Origin: Chitinophaga sp. CF418
GTDB taxonomy: Bacteria; Bacteroidota; Bacteroidia; Chitinophagales; Chitinophagaceae
Assembly: GCF_900142925.1 (NCBI RefSeq)
Contig: NZ_FRCN01000015.1
Span: 1-64,000, forward strand
DNA: 64,000 nt
Direction: 5' to 3'
Program-made: the position numbers and the translations under genes
Notes under the pieces: generated by a model
What the model saw: the letters and a program-made list of their open reading frames with translations, nothing else
The model's database searches: none
What the model was told of the DNA's origin: nothing
Part shown: one piece after another, positions 16,141 to 23,827 of the stretch
Numbering within the stretch: the first letter of the stretch is position 1
How the letters are laid out: every line of letters begins with the position of its first letter

Positions 16141-16779
16141 ATGAGAAGATTACCGGTTTATTTAGTGTTGGATACCTCAGGCTCTATGAGCGGTGAGCCC
16201 ATAGAAGCAGTAAAAAATGGTGTGCAGGTGCTGATCTCAACTTTGAGACAGGACCCGTATGCATTGGAAACAGCGTTTCTTAGCCTGATCACTTTTGATA
16301 CTGATGCGCGCCAGCTGGTACCGCTGACAGATCTGTCTTCTTTCCAGATGCCGGAACTGAAGGCTGCAGGTGGTACGTCACTGGGAGCTGCTCTGCAGAC
16401 CGTGGCAGACAGTATCAGCAGGGAGGTGGCAAAATCCACCATCGATGTGAAAGGCGATTGGAAACCGCTGGTGTTCCTGATGACGGATGGTATTCCAACC
16501 GATCAGTGGCAGAGTGGATTGAATGCTTTTCAGAATAGTAAAATAGGTATTACAGTGGCCTGTGCCGCAGGTAACGGCGCCGATGTAAACCTCCTGAAAC
16601 AGATCACCAATACCGTGGTATCACTCGATACGGCAGATGCCGCTACTATCAAAGCCTTTTTCAAATGGGTGTCTGCTTCTGTAAGTACAGGCAGCCAGAA
16701 AGTGGAAAGCGGTGACAAAGAAGTAGCCGGTCTGAATGAACTGCCGCCACCTCCACCGGAAGTGAATATCGTTGTATAA
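16141..16779 (+). CDS. TerY-like von Willebrand factor A protein (copy a)
   Basis: 212 residues, a single cytoplasmic vWA domain. The metal-ion-dependent adhesion site is visible: DTSGS at 11-15, a Thr in GGTSLGAAL and the Asp in FLMTDGIPTD. TerY proteins form the TerY-P module with a PP2C phosphatase and a kinase, both present downstream. The C-terminus is a short proline tail, LPPPPPEVNIVV, nearly shared with copy b. The stop lies 1 base before the best start of the HAD gene, so the two are probably translationally coupled. Confidence 0.9.
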   Translation: MRRLPVYLVLDTSGSMSGEPIEAVKNGVQVLISTLRQDPYALETAFLSLITFDTDARQLVPLTDLSSFQMPELKAAGGTSLGAALQTVADSISREVAKSTIDVKGDWKPLVFLMTDGIPTDQWQSGLNAFQNSKIGITVACAAGNGADVNLLKQITNTVVSLDTADAATIKAFFKWVSASVSTGSQKVESGDKEVAGLNELPPPPPEVNIVV

Positions 16780-16780
16780 C

Positions 16781-17491
16781 ATGGAGAGAACCAGACATGT
16801 ATCTTTCGATCTGTGGATGACGTTAATCCGTTCTCATCCTTCCTTTAAAACGAAGCGTGCAGACCTGTTCCGTTCCTTCTTTTCGCTGGAGTACTATGCG
16901 CCGGAAAAAGTGGAAGCTGTGTTCAGGGAGATGGATATACTTGTCAACAACATGAACGAAATAACAGGACGTAACGTGCATACATTCGAAATGTATCTGT
17001 TATGTCTGCACCTGTTGGGTGCTGATATTAAAAGTGTGCACCCGGACAAACTGGAGGAATTCTACAGTTTGTCCGAGGCGCTCTTTTTTGAATATCCTCC
17101 CCTGCCTTTGTACGAGGACACAACACAGTTGTTAGCCGCTTTGCAGGTACAGGGTATTACCACAAATCTGCTGAGCAATACAGGATTGATTCAGGGACGG
17201 ACTTTACGGAAGCTGATGGCAGGATGGGGATGGGACGCCCACTTTGCATTCCAGCTGTATTCAGATGAAACAGGGTACTCCAAGCCGGATGTACAGATGT
17301 TCAGCCGTTTATTGGAAAATGTTGCTTTATTGCATACAGACATTACTCCCGCACAAATCTGGCACCTGGGCGATAACCAGGTAGCCGATGTAGAAGGAGC
17401 ACAACGTATTGGTATATACGCAACGCTGACAGACATTGTTAATAACCCCTTAAATAAGTTATTAAATGAAAGATGTTTATGCCTTACATAA
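16781..17491 (+). CDS. HAD-superfamily hydrolase of the Ter locus
   Basis: 236 residues from the ATG at 16781 (a start 9 bases earlier would overlap TerY). Motif I is HVSFDLWMTLI, with the nucleophilic Asp but Trp in place of the second Asp, as in haloacid-dehalogenase-type members. Motif II is NLLSNTG, motif III contains GYSKPD, and motif IV is WHLGDNQVADVEGAQRIGI. The cap is helical (about 30-115). Comparative studies place HAD enzymes in a Ter-linked pathway for a nucleoside-like metabolite, so a sugar- or nucleotide-phosphate phosphatase role is inferred. It overlaps the next gene by 26 bases. Confidence 0.85.
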   Translation: MERTRHVSFDLWMTLIRSHPSFKTKRADLFRSFFSLEYYAPEKVEAVFREMDILVNNMNEITGRNVHTFEMYLLCLHLLGADIKSVHPDKLEEFYSLSEALFFEYPPLPLYEDTTQLLAALQVQGITTNLLSNTGLIQGRTLRKLMAGWGWDAHFAFQLYSDETGYSKPDVQMFSRLLENVALLHTDITPAQIWHLGDNQVADVEGAQRIGIYATLTDIVNNPLNKLLNERCLCLT

Positions 17492-18356
17492 CATTGTAGA
17501 TGATGCTCATTTCCCTTTTGATCCTGCTGCCTACAGCCGTTTCAAATTCGGGGACGGGGCAGCTGCTGAGGCATTCGGTGCTGCATTGGCTGCAGGTTTC
17601 ATTGCTACTTACGGAAACAGGTTGTCAGAAAACGATCAGCTGGTAGTATTGCCAAGCCCCTACACCAGTATTCCTACTGCCTCCTATCATATGACTGTTG
17701 CATTTATGAAAGTGTTGAACAGGTACCTCTGCATGAATGGATTTAATCCTGCAGAAAGCACCAAGATCCATCGCTTTAAGACATACAGCATTGATTACGG
17801 AGCGTTGGATATGGAAAGCAGGAAAGCGCTTATCATCAATGACAGATACCATCTGGATAAAGACTTCCTGCTGGGAAAGACACTGATCTTTACTGACGAT
17901 ATCCGTATTACGGGAAGTCATGAACTGATCATCCGCAACCTGCTGCATCGGTATGAACTGGGCAATGCTGCTTATTTCCTCTACTATGCACAACTGCAGA
18001 ATAGCAATATTCATCCCAACATAGAAAATAAACTGAATTACTATAGTGTACATTCCCTACAGAGTCTTGAAGCAGTGATACATTCACCTTCATTCAGGTT
18101 CAATACAAGGGTGGTAAAATATATACTTCATGCGCCTTTTGCAGAGTATGAACAACTGCTGATGAAACAGACGCCTGCTTTCTTACAGGAACTGGCAGAC
18201 TGCTGCATCGGCAATAATTACTACCAGATGGAAGAGTACAGAAGGAACGCAACTTTTTTATTTGATCATCTTCAAAAAATCATACCATCATGGCAATCAA
18301 TTTGCAAAAAGGAGAACGGGCCAATATTGAGCTACCAAAATTCACTATTGGCTTAG
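17466..18356 (+). CDS. Phosphoribosyltransferase-like protein of the Ter locus
   Basis: 296 residues. Near the middle LIFTDDIRITGSHELIIRNL resembles the PRPP-binding loop of type I phosphoribosyltransferases (two acidic residues followed by TG). Upstream, LVVLPSPYTSIPTASYHM fits the flexible-loop region, and KTYSIDYGALDMESRKALI precedes the core motif. PRTases of this kind are part of the proposed Ter biosynthetic module, which attaches ribose-phosphate to an unknown base. The start overlaps the HAD stop by 26 bases, and the last 22 codons overlap the next TerD gene by 67 bases in another frame, an unusually long overlap. The substrate is unknown. Confidence 0.75.
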   Translation: MKDVYALHNIVDDAHFPFDPAAYSRFKFGDGAAAEAFGAALAAGFIATYGNRLSENDQLVVLPSPYTSIPTASYHMTVAFMKVLNRYLCMNGFNPAESTKIHRFKTYSIDYGALDMESRKALIINDRYHLDKDFLLGKTLIFTDDIRITGSHELIIRNLLHRYELGNAAYFLYYAQLQNSNIHPNIENKLNYYSVHSLQSLEAVIHSPSFRFNTRVVKYILHAPFAEYEQLLMKQTPAFLQELADCCIGNNYYQMEEYRRNATFLFDHLQKIIPSWQSICKKENGPILSYQNSLLA

Positions 18357-18844
18357 GATGGGATATCAATGAATCACATACAGGCGGAGAATGCGACCTG
18401 GATGCTTCTGTATTCCTCCTGGGAGAGAACAGAAAGATCCTGTCAGATCCGTATTTCGTGTTTTATAACAACCTCGAATCTCCGGATGGTGCTGTGAAAC
18501 ATTCCGGCGATAACCGCACCGGTGCAGGCGATGGTGATGACGAGACGATCCACGTGGACCTCTCTGTGATCAATGCCGCCGTAAAAGAGATCTGTATAGT
18601 GGTAACCATACATGAAGCCGCACAGCGTAAACAGAACTTCGGCCAGATCCGCAATTCTTTTATCCGTATTTATGATGCGGCTAAAAATGTGGAACTGGTA
18701 AAATATGAACTGGGAGAGGATTTCTCCATCGAGACAGCCGTTGAATTTGGCCGCATCTATAAACGTGACAACCAGTGGCGTTTTGAAGCGGTGGGGCTTG
18801 GTCAGAAAGGTGGTCTGGAAGACTACCTGGCGAAATATGCGTAA
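18290..18844 (+). CDS. TerD-family stress protein (copy c)
   Basis: 184 residues. A standard TerD domain: MAINLQKGERANIELPKF, GLGWDIN, CDLDASVFLLG, the Ca loop GDNRTGAGDGDDE and VVTIHEAAQRKQNFGQIRN. It closely resembles copy a but lacks that copy's loop insertion. The ATG at 18290 is chosen because it gives the exact family N-terminus, although it lies inside the end of the phosphoribosyltransferase frame. It pairs with the following TerY gene (22-base gap), repeating the TerD-TerY order seen earlier. Confidence 0.95.
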   Translation: MAINLQKGERANIELPKFTIGLGWDINESHTGGECDLDASVFLLGENRKILSDPYFVFYNNLESPDGAVKHSGDNRTGAGDGDDETIHVDLSVINAAVKEICIVVTIHEAAQRKQNFGQIRNSFIRIYDAAKNVELVKYELGEDFSIETAVEFGRIYKRDNQWRFEAVGLGQKGGLEDYLAKYA

Positions 18845-18866
18845 TTGAATTTAACACATCATCATC

Positions 18867-19502
18867 ATGAGACGACTTCCGGTATACCTGTTGCTCGACA
18901 CCTCCGGCTCCATGAGAGGCGAGCGGATAGAGGCAGTGAAAAACGGACTGCAGGTATTGGTTTCGAAATTAAGGCAGGATCCTTTTGCCCTGGAATCTGT
19001 GTGGATCAGCATTATCACTTTCGACAGGGAAGTGAAACAGCTCCTGCCATTGACCGCTTTAGAGTCATTGCAACTGCCAGAGATCACTACCCCGGAATCC
19101 GGTCCCACCAACATGGGGGCTGCACTGGAACTGCTATGCACCAAACTGGATAACGAGGTGATCAAAGGAAATGACACCCAGAAAGGAGACTGGCGTCCGC
19201 TGCTGTTCCTGATGACAGACGGTAAGCCCTCAGATCTGGCGGCTTTCCGTGAGGTGGTGCCTAAGATCAAAAATAAAAACCTTGCCGCTTTAGTGGCCTG
19301 TGCCGCCGGTGCGGAAGCGCAGGACAGCTTCCTGAAAGAACTGACAGATACAGTAGTCCATCTGGATACTGCCGATAGTTCTACACTCATGTCTTTCTTC
19401 AAATGGGTGTCTGCATCTATCGGTACAGGTAACAAGAGTGTGGGCACTACAGAAGAAATACAATTGCCACCACCGCCGGCAGAAGTACATGTAATTATCT
19501 AA
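18867..19502 (+). CDS. TerY-like von Willebrand factor A protein (copy b)
   Basis: 211 residues, single vWA domain. The adhesion-site residues are DTSGS (11-15), the Thr region GPTNMGAAL and FLMTDGKPSD. The overall sequence closely follows copy a, including the final tail LPPPPAEVHVII. The duplicated TerD-TerY pairs suggest a segmental duplication followed by divergence, with HAD and PRTase genes between. It probably binds a metal-dependent protein partner in the cytoplasm. A 39-base gap leads to a small membrane-protein gene. Confidence 0.9.
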   Translation: MRRLPVYLLLDTSGSMRGERIEAVKNGLQVLVSKLRQDPFALESVWISIITFDREVKQLLPLTALESLQLPEITTPESGPTNMGAALELLCTKLDNEVIKGNDTQKGDWRPLLFLMTDGKPSDLAAFREVVPKIKNKNLAALVACAAGAEAQDSFLKELTDTVVHLDTADSSTLMSFFKWVSASIGTGNKSVGTTEEIQLPPPPAEVHVII

Positions 19503-19541
19503 CGGGGTATCAACAGATACCCTTTCCAAAGAACTATACCA

Positions 19542-19793
19542 ATGTTTTTCATTATCCATCTTATTATTAACATCCTCATTGTAGGACTCTTTTTATATTC
19601 AAAACTGCTGCCTTATGAAGACCGTTTAACCGGTCAGTATAAGCAGACCTTCAATTTCTTCAAGGGTATTTTCAAACCCGTACTGAGTCTGTTCAGCGGT
19701 ATCAAACCATTCCAGGTAGGAACAGGTCTTTCCGTTGATATGACACAGATATTGCTACTGATCATTTTGCTGGTGCTTAATTATTTCTACTGA
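19542..19793 (+). CDS. Small two-helix membrane protein of the Ter locus
   Basis: 83 residues. Hydrophobic helices at about 3-20 and 65-82 flank a basic/aromatic loop (KQTFNFFKGIFKPVLSLF) with a GTGLSVD segment before the second helix. The general layout recalls YggT-type small membrane proteins, but the match is weak. The stop and the next start overlap as TGATG, so it is coupled to the third TerY. It could anchor the Ter phosphorylation module at the membrane. No function is established. Confidence 0.7.
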   Translation: MFFIIHLIINILIVGLFLYSKLLPYEDRLTGQYKQTFNFFKGIFKPVLSLFSGIKPFQVGTGLSVDMTQILLLIILLVLNYFY

Positions 19794-20851
19794 TGAGAAG
19801 ACTACCTATTTATTTCCTCATAGATGTATCAGAATCTATGGTGGGAGAACAGATCCAGTTTGTAGAGGAAGGATTGGCGACGATTATTAAAGAGTTGAAA
19901 TCTGACCCCTATGCACTGGAAACTGCCTGGGTGTCTATCATCGTATTTGCCGGTCAGGCAAAGACAATAGTGCCATTGCAGGAAGTGATCAGTTTCTATC
20001 CACCGAAGTTCCCGATAGGTGCCGGTACTTCCCTGAGCAATGGTCTTGGCCACCTGATGTACGAACTGCGTAAGAATACAGTGCAGACCACCGCTACACA
20101 AAAGGGCGACTGGAAGCCGATCGTATTCCTCTTCACAGATGGTACGCCAACAGATGATAGCAGTGCTGCCATCCGTGAATGGAAGCAGAACTGGCAGAGT
20201 AAAACAAACCTGGTGGCTATCTCATTTGGTGATGAAAATAACCTGGGAGTACTGAAGGAACTGACACAGACAGTGCTGATGTTCAGGAATACAACACCGC
20301 AGTCATATAAAGAGTTCTTCAGATGGATCACCGCATCGATCAAATCCAGCAGTGTGAGTGTGAGCAATAATGGTTCGGGTATGGAACTCGCAAAGCTGAG
20401 CGACGGTGTGATAGAAAAAGTGGATATTGATAAACTGCCTCCTGTGCAGCCGGGATTTGTGGATACCAACTACGCCATCTTTGCGGCAAAATGCCAGAAT
20501 ACCCAGAAGCCTTACCTCATTAAGTATAAGAAAGGATTACGTCCGGTTAACATCAGTGGCATGAACATGCAGTCGATGGGATATAAGCTCAACGGTGCAT
20601 TCCCCGTGGATAACGCTTATTTTGAATTGTCTGCAGAAGGTGGTGTTATTAATAGCAAGGTAAATACAGACGAGCTGGAAGGTTTTCCTACTTGTCCCTG
20701 CTGTGGTAACCAGTATGGGTTCAGCGTATGTTCCTGTGGTAAAGTGCATTGTGTAGGGCAGGAAGAGGTAAGTACCTGTTCCTGGTGTGGTAAACAAGGC
20801 AAATATGGCTTTGGTGATGGCAATATGGATATAAACAGAACGCAGGGATAA
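19793..20851 (+). CDS. TerY-like vWA protein with C-terminal cysteine-rich metal-binding domain
   Basis: 352 residues. The vWA domain (about 1-185) has DVSES at 11-15, GAGTSLSNG and FLFTDGTPTD. A linker with DKLPPVQPGF recalls the tails of the two short TerY copies. A second domain follows, ending in a zinc-ribbon-like cluster with Cys at 301, 303, 304, 313, 315, 320, 329 and 332. This is the TerY-C arrangement, the vWA partner typical of the TerY/phosphatase/kinase triad, and the next two genes complete that triad. The stop overlaps the next ATG by one base (TAATG). Confidence 0.9.
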   Translation: MRRLPIYFLIDVSESMVGEQIQFVEEGLATIIKELKSDPYALETAWVSIIVFAGQAKTIVPLQEVISFYPPKFPIGAGTSLSNGLGHLMYELRKNTVQTTATQKGDWKPIVFLFTDGTPTDDSSAAIREWKQNWQSKTNLVAISFGDENNLGVLKELTQTVLMFRNTTPQSYKEFFRWITASIKSSSVSVSNNGSGMELAKLSDGVIEKVDIDKLPPVQPGFVDTNYAIFAAKCQNTQKPYLIKYKKGLRPVNISGMNMQSMGYKLNGAFPVDNAYFELSAEGGVINSKVNTDELEGFPTCPCCGNQYGFSVCSCGKVHCVGQEEVSTCSWCGKQGKYGFGDGNMDINRTQG

Positions 20852-22263
20852 TGACCGGACAAGATCAGGCTTTTATAGAAGCGCTATTGCGGCATAAAGG
20901 ATGGCCGGTATCAGAAAATCAGCAGGCACTGTTTGGCAAATTTGTATCAGAAGAGCATATTAAGCAGGCGGTGCAAACGATTATAAACACTCAAAAAGAT
21001 ATAGTGGAATCCTGGAAAGAAAGATCACTGATTGATGATATTCTTCAGAAACATATTGTGCTGCCAAATGCAAAGGTGAATAAAGCATACAGCTTCACCT
21101 TTGATCCTGAAGGAACCGGATTGCAGGAGATGGGAGATTTTGAATGGGGCATCCCGGACGGACTGGGTATCGCATTTGATGAAACCGCCAATACAATTTC
21201 CGGTATACCATTGCAACAGGGGGAGTATGTGCTGACCCTGCGTTTCCGCTTGAAACACCATCCGGCAGATAAACCATTCACGGAAAAAAAGATATTACTC
21301 GTTATCAACCCTGACCCGAAATCATTGTGGCAGAACCTGCCCTCCGATGAGCAGGATAAATACTGGCAGCCTGACCAGGCAGCGGTAACTCTGCCTTTTG
21401 GTGACCGTAAGCTGGTCCTTGCCTCCAAAAGAGGACGCAGCCACGCACATGAAGGGAAATTCAGGGATGATAGCTTCGGATGTGATTTTAATGCCGAAAA
21501 GGGCTGGGGCATTATTGCCGTAGCTGATGGTGCCGGATCAGCGAAATATAGCCGTAAAGGGGCTGATATTGCCTGTAAGGCTACCATTGGTAGCTTCCAG
21601 GAACTGCTGGCCGGAGATAAGATGGCAGGGCTGGAAGAAGCGATCACAGCTTACCTGAATGACCCGAGTGAGGACAGTCAGAAAAAAGTGAGCGTTCAGT
21701 TCATTGAACAGCTGGGAAAGCTGGCATTTACTGCCCAGGGGAAGATCAAACAGGAGGCCCAGGAAAACGGGGCGGACATAAAAGATTACTCGACCACGCT
21801 TATTTTTGCGCTGGTAAAGAAATATGCAGCCGGTTATGTGATCAGTTCTTTCTGGGTAGGAGATGGAGGAATCGGCATCTACCACGATACCACAGGTGAA
21901 GCTTTTGTCATGGGCACACCTGACAGTGGTGAATTCGCAGGTCAGACCCGCTTTCTGACAATGTCTGACATCTTTGCCAACGGCGCATATGTGAACCGCA
22001 TCCGCTTTAAAGTGGTGCCCGATTTTACAGCATTGCTCCTGATGACGGATGGTCTCACTGATCCTAAATTCCAGACAGACGGCAACTTGCAGAAGAACGA
22101 GTACTGGCGCCAGCTGTGGCAGGACCTTGGCGGAACCAACGATGATGGCGCCAGAGTGAACTTTGCCGGTACACCGGAAGAAGTAAAGGAGGGCCTGCTC
22201 AATTGGCTGGATTTCTGGTCGCCAGGTAATCATGACGATCGTACCATAGCTATTTTATACTGA
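20851..22263 (+). CDS. PP2C-family protein phosphatase with N-terminal Ig-like domain
   Basis: 470 residues. The C-terminal half (about 187-470) is PP2C: RDDSFGCDF and IIAVADGAGSAKYSRKGADI (metal-binding Asp207 and Asp226), LLLMTDGLTDPKF, and HDDRTIAIL at the end. Residues about 70-153 look like a small Ig-like module, with GIPDGLGIAFDETANTISGI and LQQGEYVLTLRF matching the putative-Ig pattern usually found in extracellular proteins. No signal peptide is present, so it is cytoplasmic here. It would reverse phosphorylation by the kinase encoded next (10-base gap). The domain combination is notable. Confidence 0.9.
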   Translation: MTGQDQAFIEALLRHKGWPVSENQQALFGKFVSEEHIKQAVQTIINTQKDIVESWKERSLIDDILQKHIVLPNAKVNKAYSFTFDPEGTGLQEMGDFEWGIPDGLGIAFDETANTISGIPLQQGEYVLTLRFRLKHHPADKPFTEKKILLVINPDPKSLWQNLPSDEQDKYWQPDQAAVTLPFGDRKLVLASKRGRSHAHEGKFRDDSFGCDFNAEKGWGIIAVADGAGSAKYSRKGADIACKATIGSFQELLAGDKMAGLEEAITAYLNDPSEDSQKKVSVQFIEQLGKLAFTAQGKIKQEAQENGADIKDYSTTLIFALVKKYAAGYVISSFWVGDGGIGIYHDTTGEAFVMGTPDSGEFAGQTRFLTMSDIFANGAYVNRIRFKVVPDFTALLLMTDGLTDPKFQTDGNLQKNEYWRQLWQDLGGTNDDGARVNFAGTPEEVKEGLLNWLDFWSPGNHDDRTIAILY

Positions 22264-22273
22264 TAAGGAATAC

Positions 22274-23791
22274 ATGAGCAACATTATTACAGTAACAGCG
22301 CAGGACGGGAAATCTTATCAATATGTTGATAATGGTGACCCGATGCAGGGAGGTATGAAGGATGTTTATTTCTCTCCTGATAAGTCATATGTAGTGGCTT
22401 TCTTCAGGGATAAGCAGGACTTCAATTCCAAAGAGCGGCTCAACAATATTGTGAATACGTTCCGGGACAGGATCTTCAATCAGCCGGGAGGAGAATACTG
22501 GAAAGATCTCTTCTGCTGGCCTAATAACATTGTCGAACGGGACGGAAAGACCGGTATCATTGTACCGGTATATCAGAAGAAATTCTTTTTTACCAAAGGA
22601 TATAACCCTGGCGCCGCCCAGATCGTTTCCATCGCAGGAAAGGAGAAGGAAGGAAGATGGTTCGCGTCTCCGCAGTTCAGGAGCCGCCAGTTCAAGTTGC
22701 ACCTGGATGAAAGTGAACTGGGAGACTGGTTCAAGTTCTGTCTCATCTGCATCAAGATAGCCCGTGCAGTAAGGCGTATGCATGCTGCCGGTCTGGCCCA
22801 CTCAGACCTTTCCTACAAAAATGTACTGATAGATCCTATTACCGGCAGCGCCGCGATTATTGACATTGATGGGTTGGTAGTGCCGGGCAAGTTCCCGCCT
22901 GATGTGATCGGGACACCCGATTTCATTGCGCCGGAAGTAATGGCTACGAAACATCTGCCGAAAGAAGATCCTGCGCGTAAGCTGCCAAGCATTGCTACAG
23001 ACAGGCATGCGCTGGCAGTCATGATCTACATGTATCTGCTGTACCGTCATCCGCTGCGCGGAGGAAAGATCCATGATACGGATGCTCAAAGAGATGAGGA
23101 ACTGTCAATGGGGGCGAAGGCATTGTTTATAGAACATCCTACAGATACTTCCAACAGGCCACGGCTGGACCAGGTGAAACCTACCCACCTGCCCTGGGCT
23201 GATGTGAATAAGATACCTTATACCGTCTGCGGTCCCTACCTGAAGGAATTGTTTGAGAAAGCATTTATCGACGGGCTGCATAACCCTTCATTACGCCCTA
23301 CTGCCGATGAATGGGAACAGGCACTGATCAAAACGGTGGACCTGCTACAGCCCTGTCAGAATAAGAACTGTGACCAGAAATGGTTTGTGTTTGACAACAC
23401 AACCAGTCCCTGCTGCCCATTCTGTAATACTCCTTACCGTGGACAACTACCCGTATTGAACTTGTATTGGTCAAGAAAACCGGGTAGCTTTACGCCCGAA
23501 AATCACCGGTTAATGGTATACCACAATCAATATTTGTATCCATGGCATGTGAATAGAAACATTTATCCAAACGAAAGACTAACAGATCAGCAGAAAAAAC
23601 CGGTGGGATATTTTGTATTTCATAATAATAAGTGGCAACTTGTCAATCAAACGCTTACGTCCTTAAAAGATGTCACGGAGGGGAAGGATATTCCGATAAA
23701 CTCTATGGTAGAGCTGACAGACAACAAGCAGTTATTGCTGTCCCAGGAAGAAGGAGGACGGCTTGTAGTGGTGCAACTCGTAAACAATTAA
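22274..23791 (+). CDS. Ser/Thr protein kinase-like protein with C-terminal Cys cluster
   Basis: 505 residues. The kinase fold has a catalytic loop HSDLSYKNVL (His176, Asp178, Asn183), a metal motif IIDIDG (about 196-200) in place of DFG, GTPDFIAPEV (213-222) in the activation segment and ATDRHALAVM in the F helix. In the N-lobe, GGMKDVYFS is the glycine loop, but the usual VAIK lysine reads VVAFF, with lysine only further on (RDK). Cys at 361, 366, 380, 381 and 384 form a likely zinc ribbon. With the phosphatase and TerY-C it forms the TerY-P triad. Substrates are unknown; TerD or TerY proteins are possible. Confidence 0.88.
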   Translation: MSNIITVTAQDGKSYQYVDNGDPMQGGMKDVYFSPDKSYVVAFFRDKQDFNSKERLNNIVNTFRDRIFNQPGGEYWKDLFCWPNNIVERDGKTGIIVPVYQKKFFFTKGYNPGAAQIVSIAGKEKEGRWFASPQFRSRQFKLHLDESELGDWFKFCLICIKIARAVRRMHAAGLAHSDLSYKNVLIDPITGSAAIIDIDGLVVPGKFPPDVIGTPDFIAPEVMATKHLPKEDPARKLPSIATDRHALAVMIYMYLLYRHPLRGGKIHDTDAQRDEELSMGAKALFIEHPTDTSNRPRLDQVKPTHLPWADVNKIPYTVCGPYLKELFEKAFIDGLHNPSLRPTADEWEQALIKTVDLLQPCQNKNCDQKWFVFDNTTSPCCPFCNTPYRGQLPVLNLYWSRKPGSFTPENHRLMVYHNQYLYPWHVNRNIYPNERLTDQQKKPVGYFVFHNNKWQLVNQTLTSLKDVTEGKDIPINSMVELTDNKQLLLSQEEGGRLVVVQLVNN

Positions 23792-23827
23792 CGTCTATCA
23801 ACAAAAACAAGAAAATAACAAACAACT

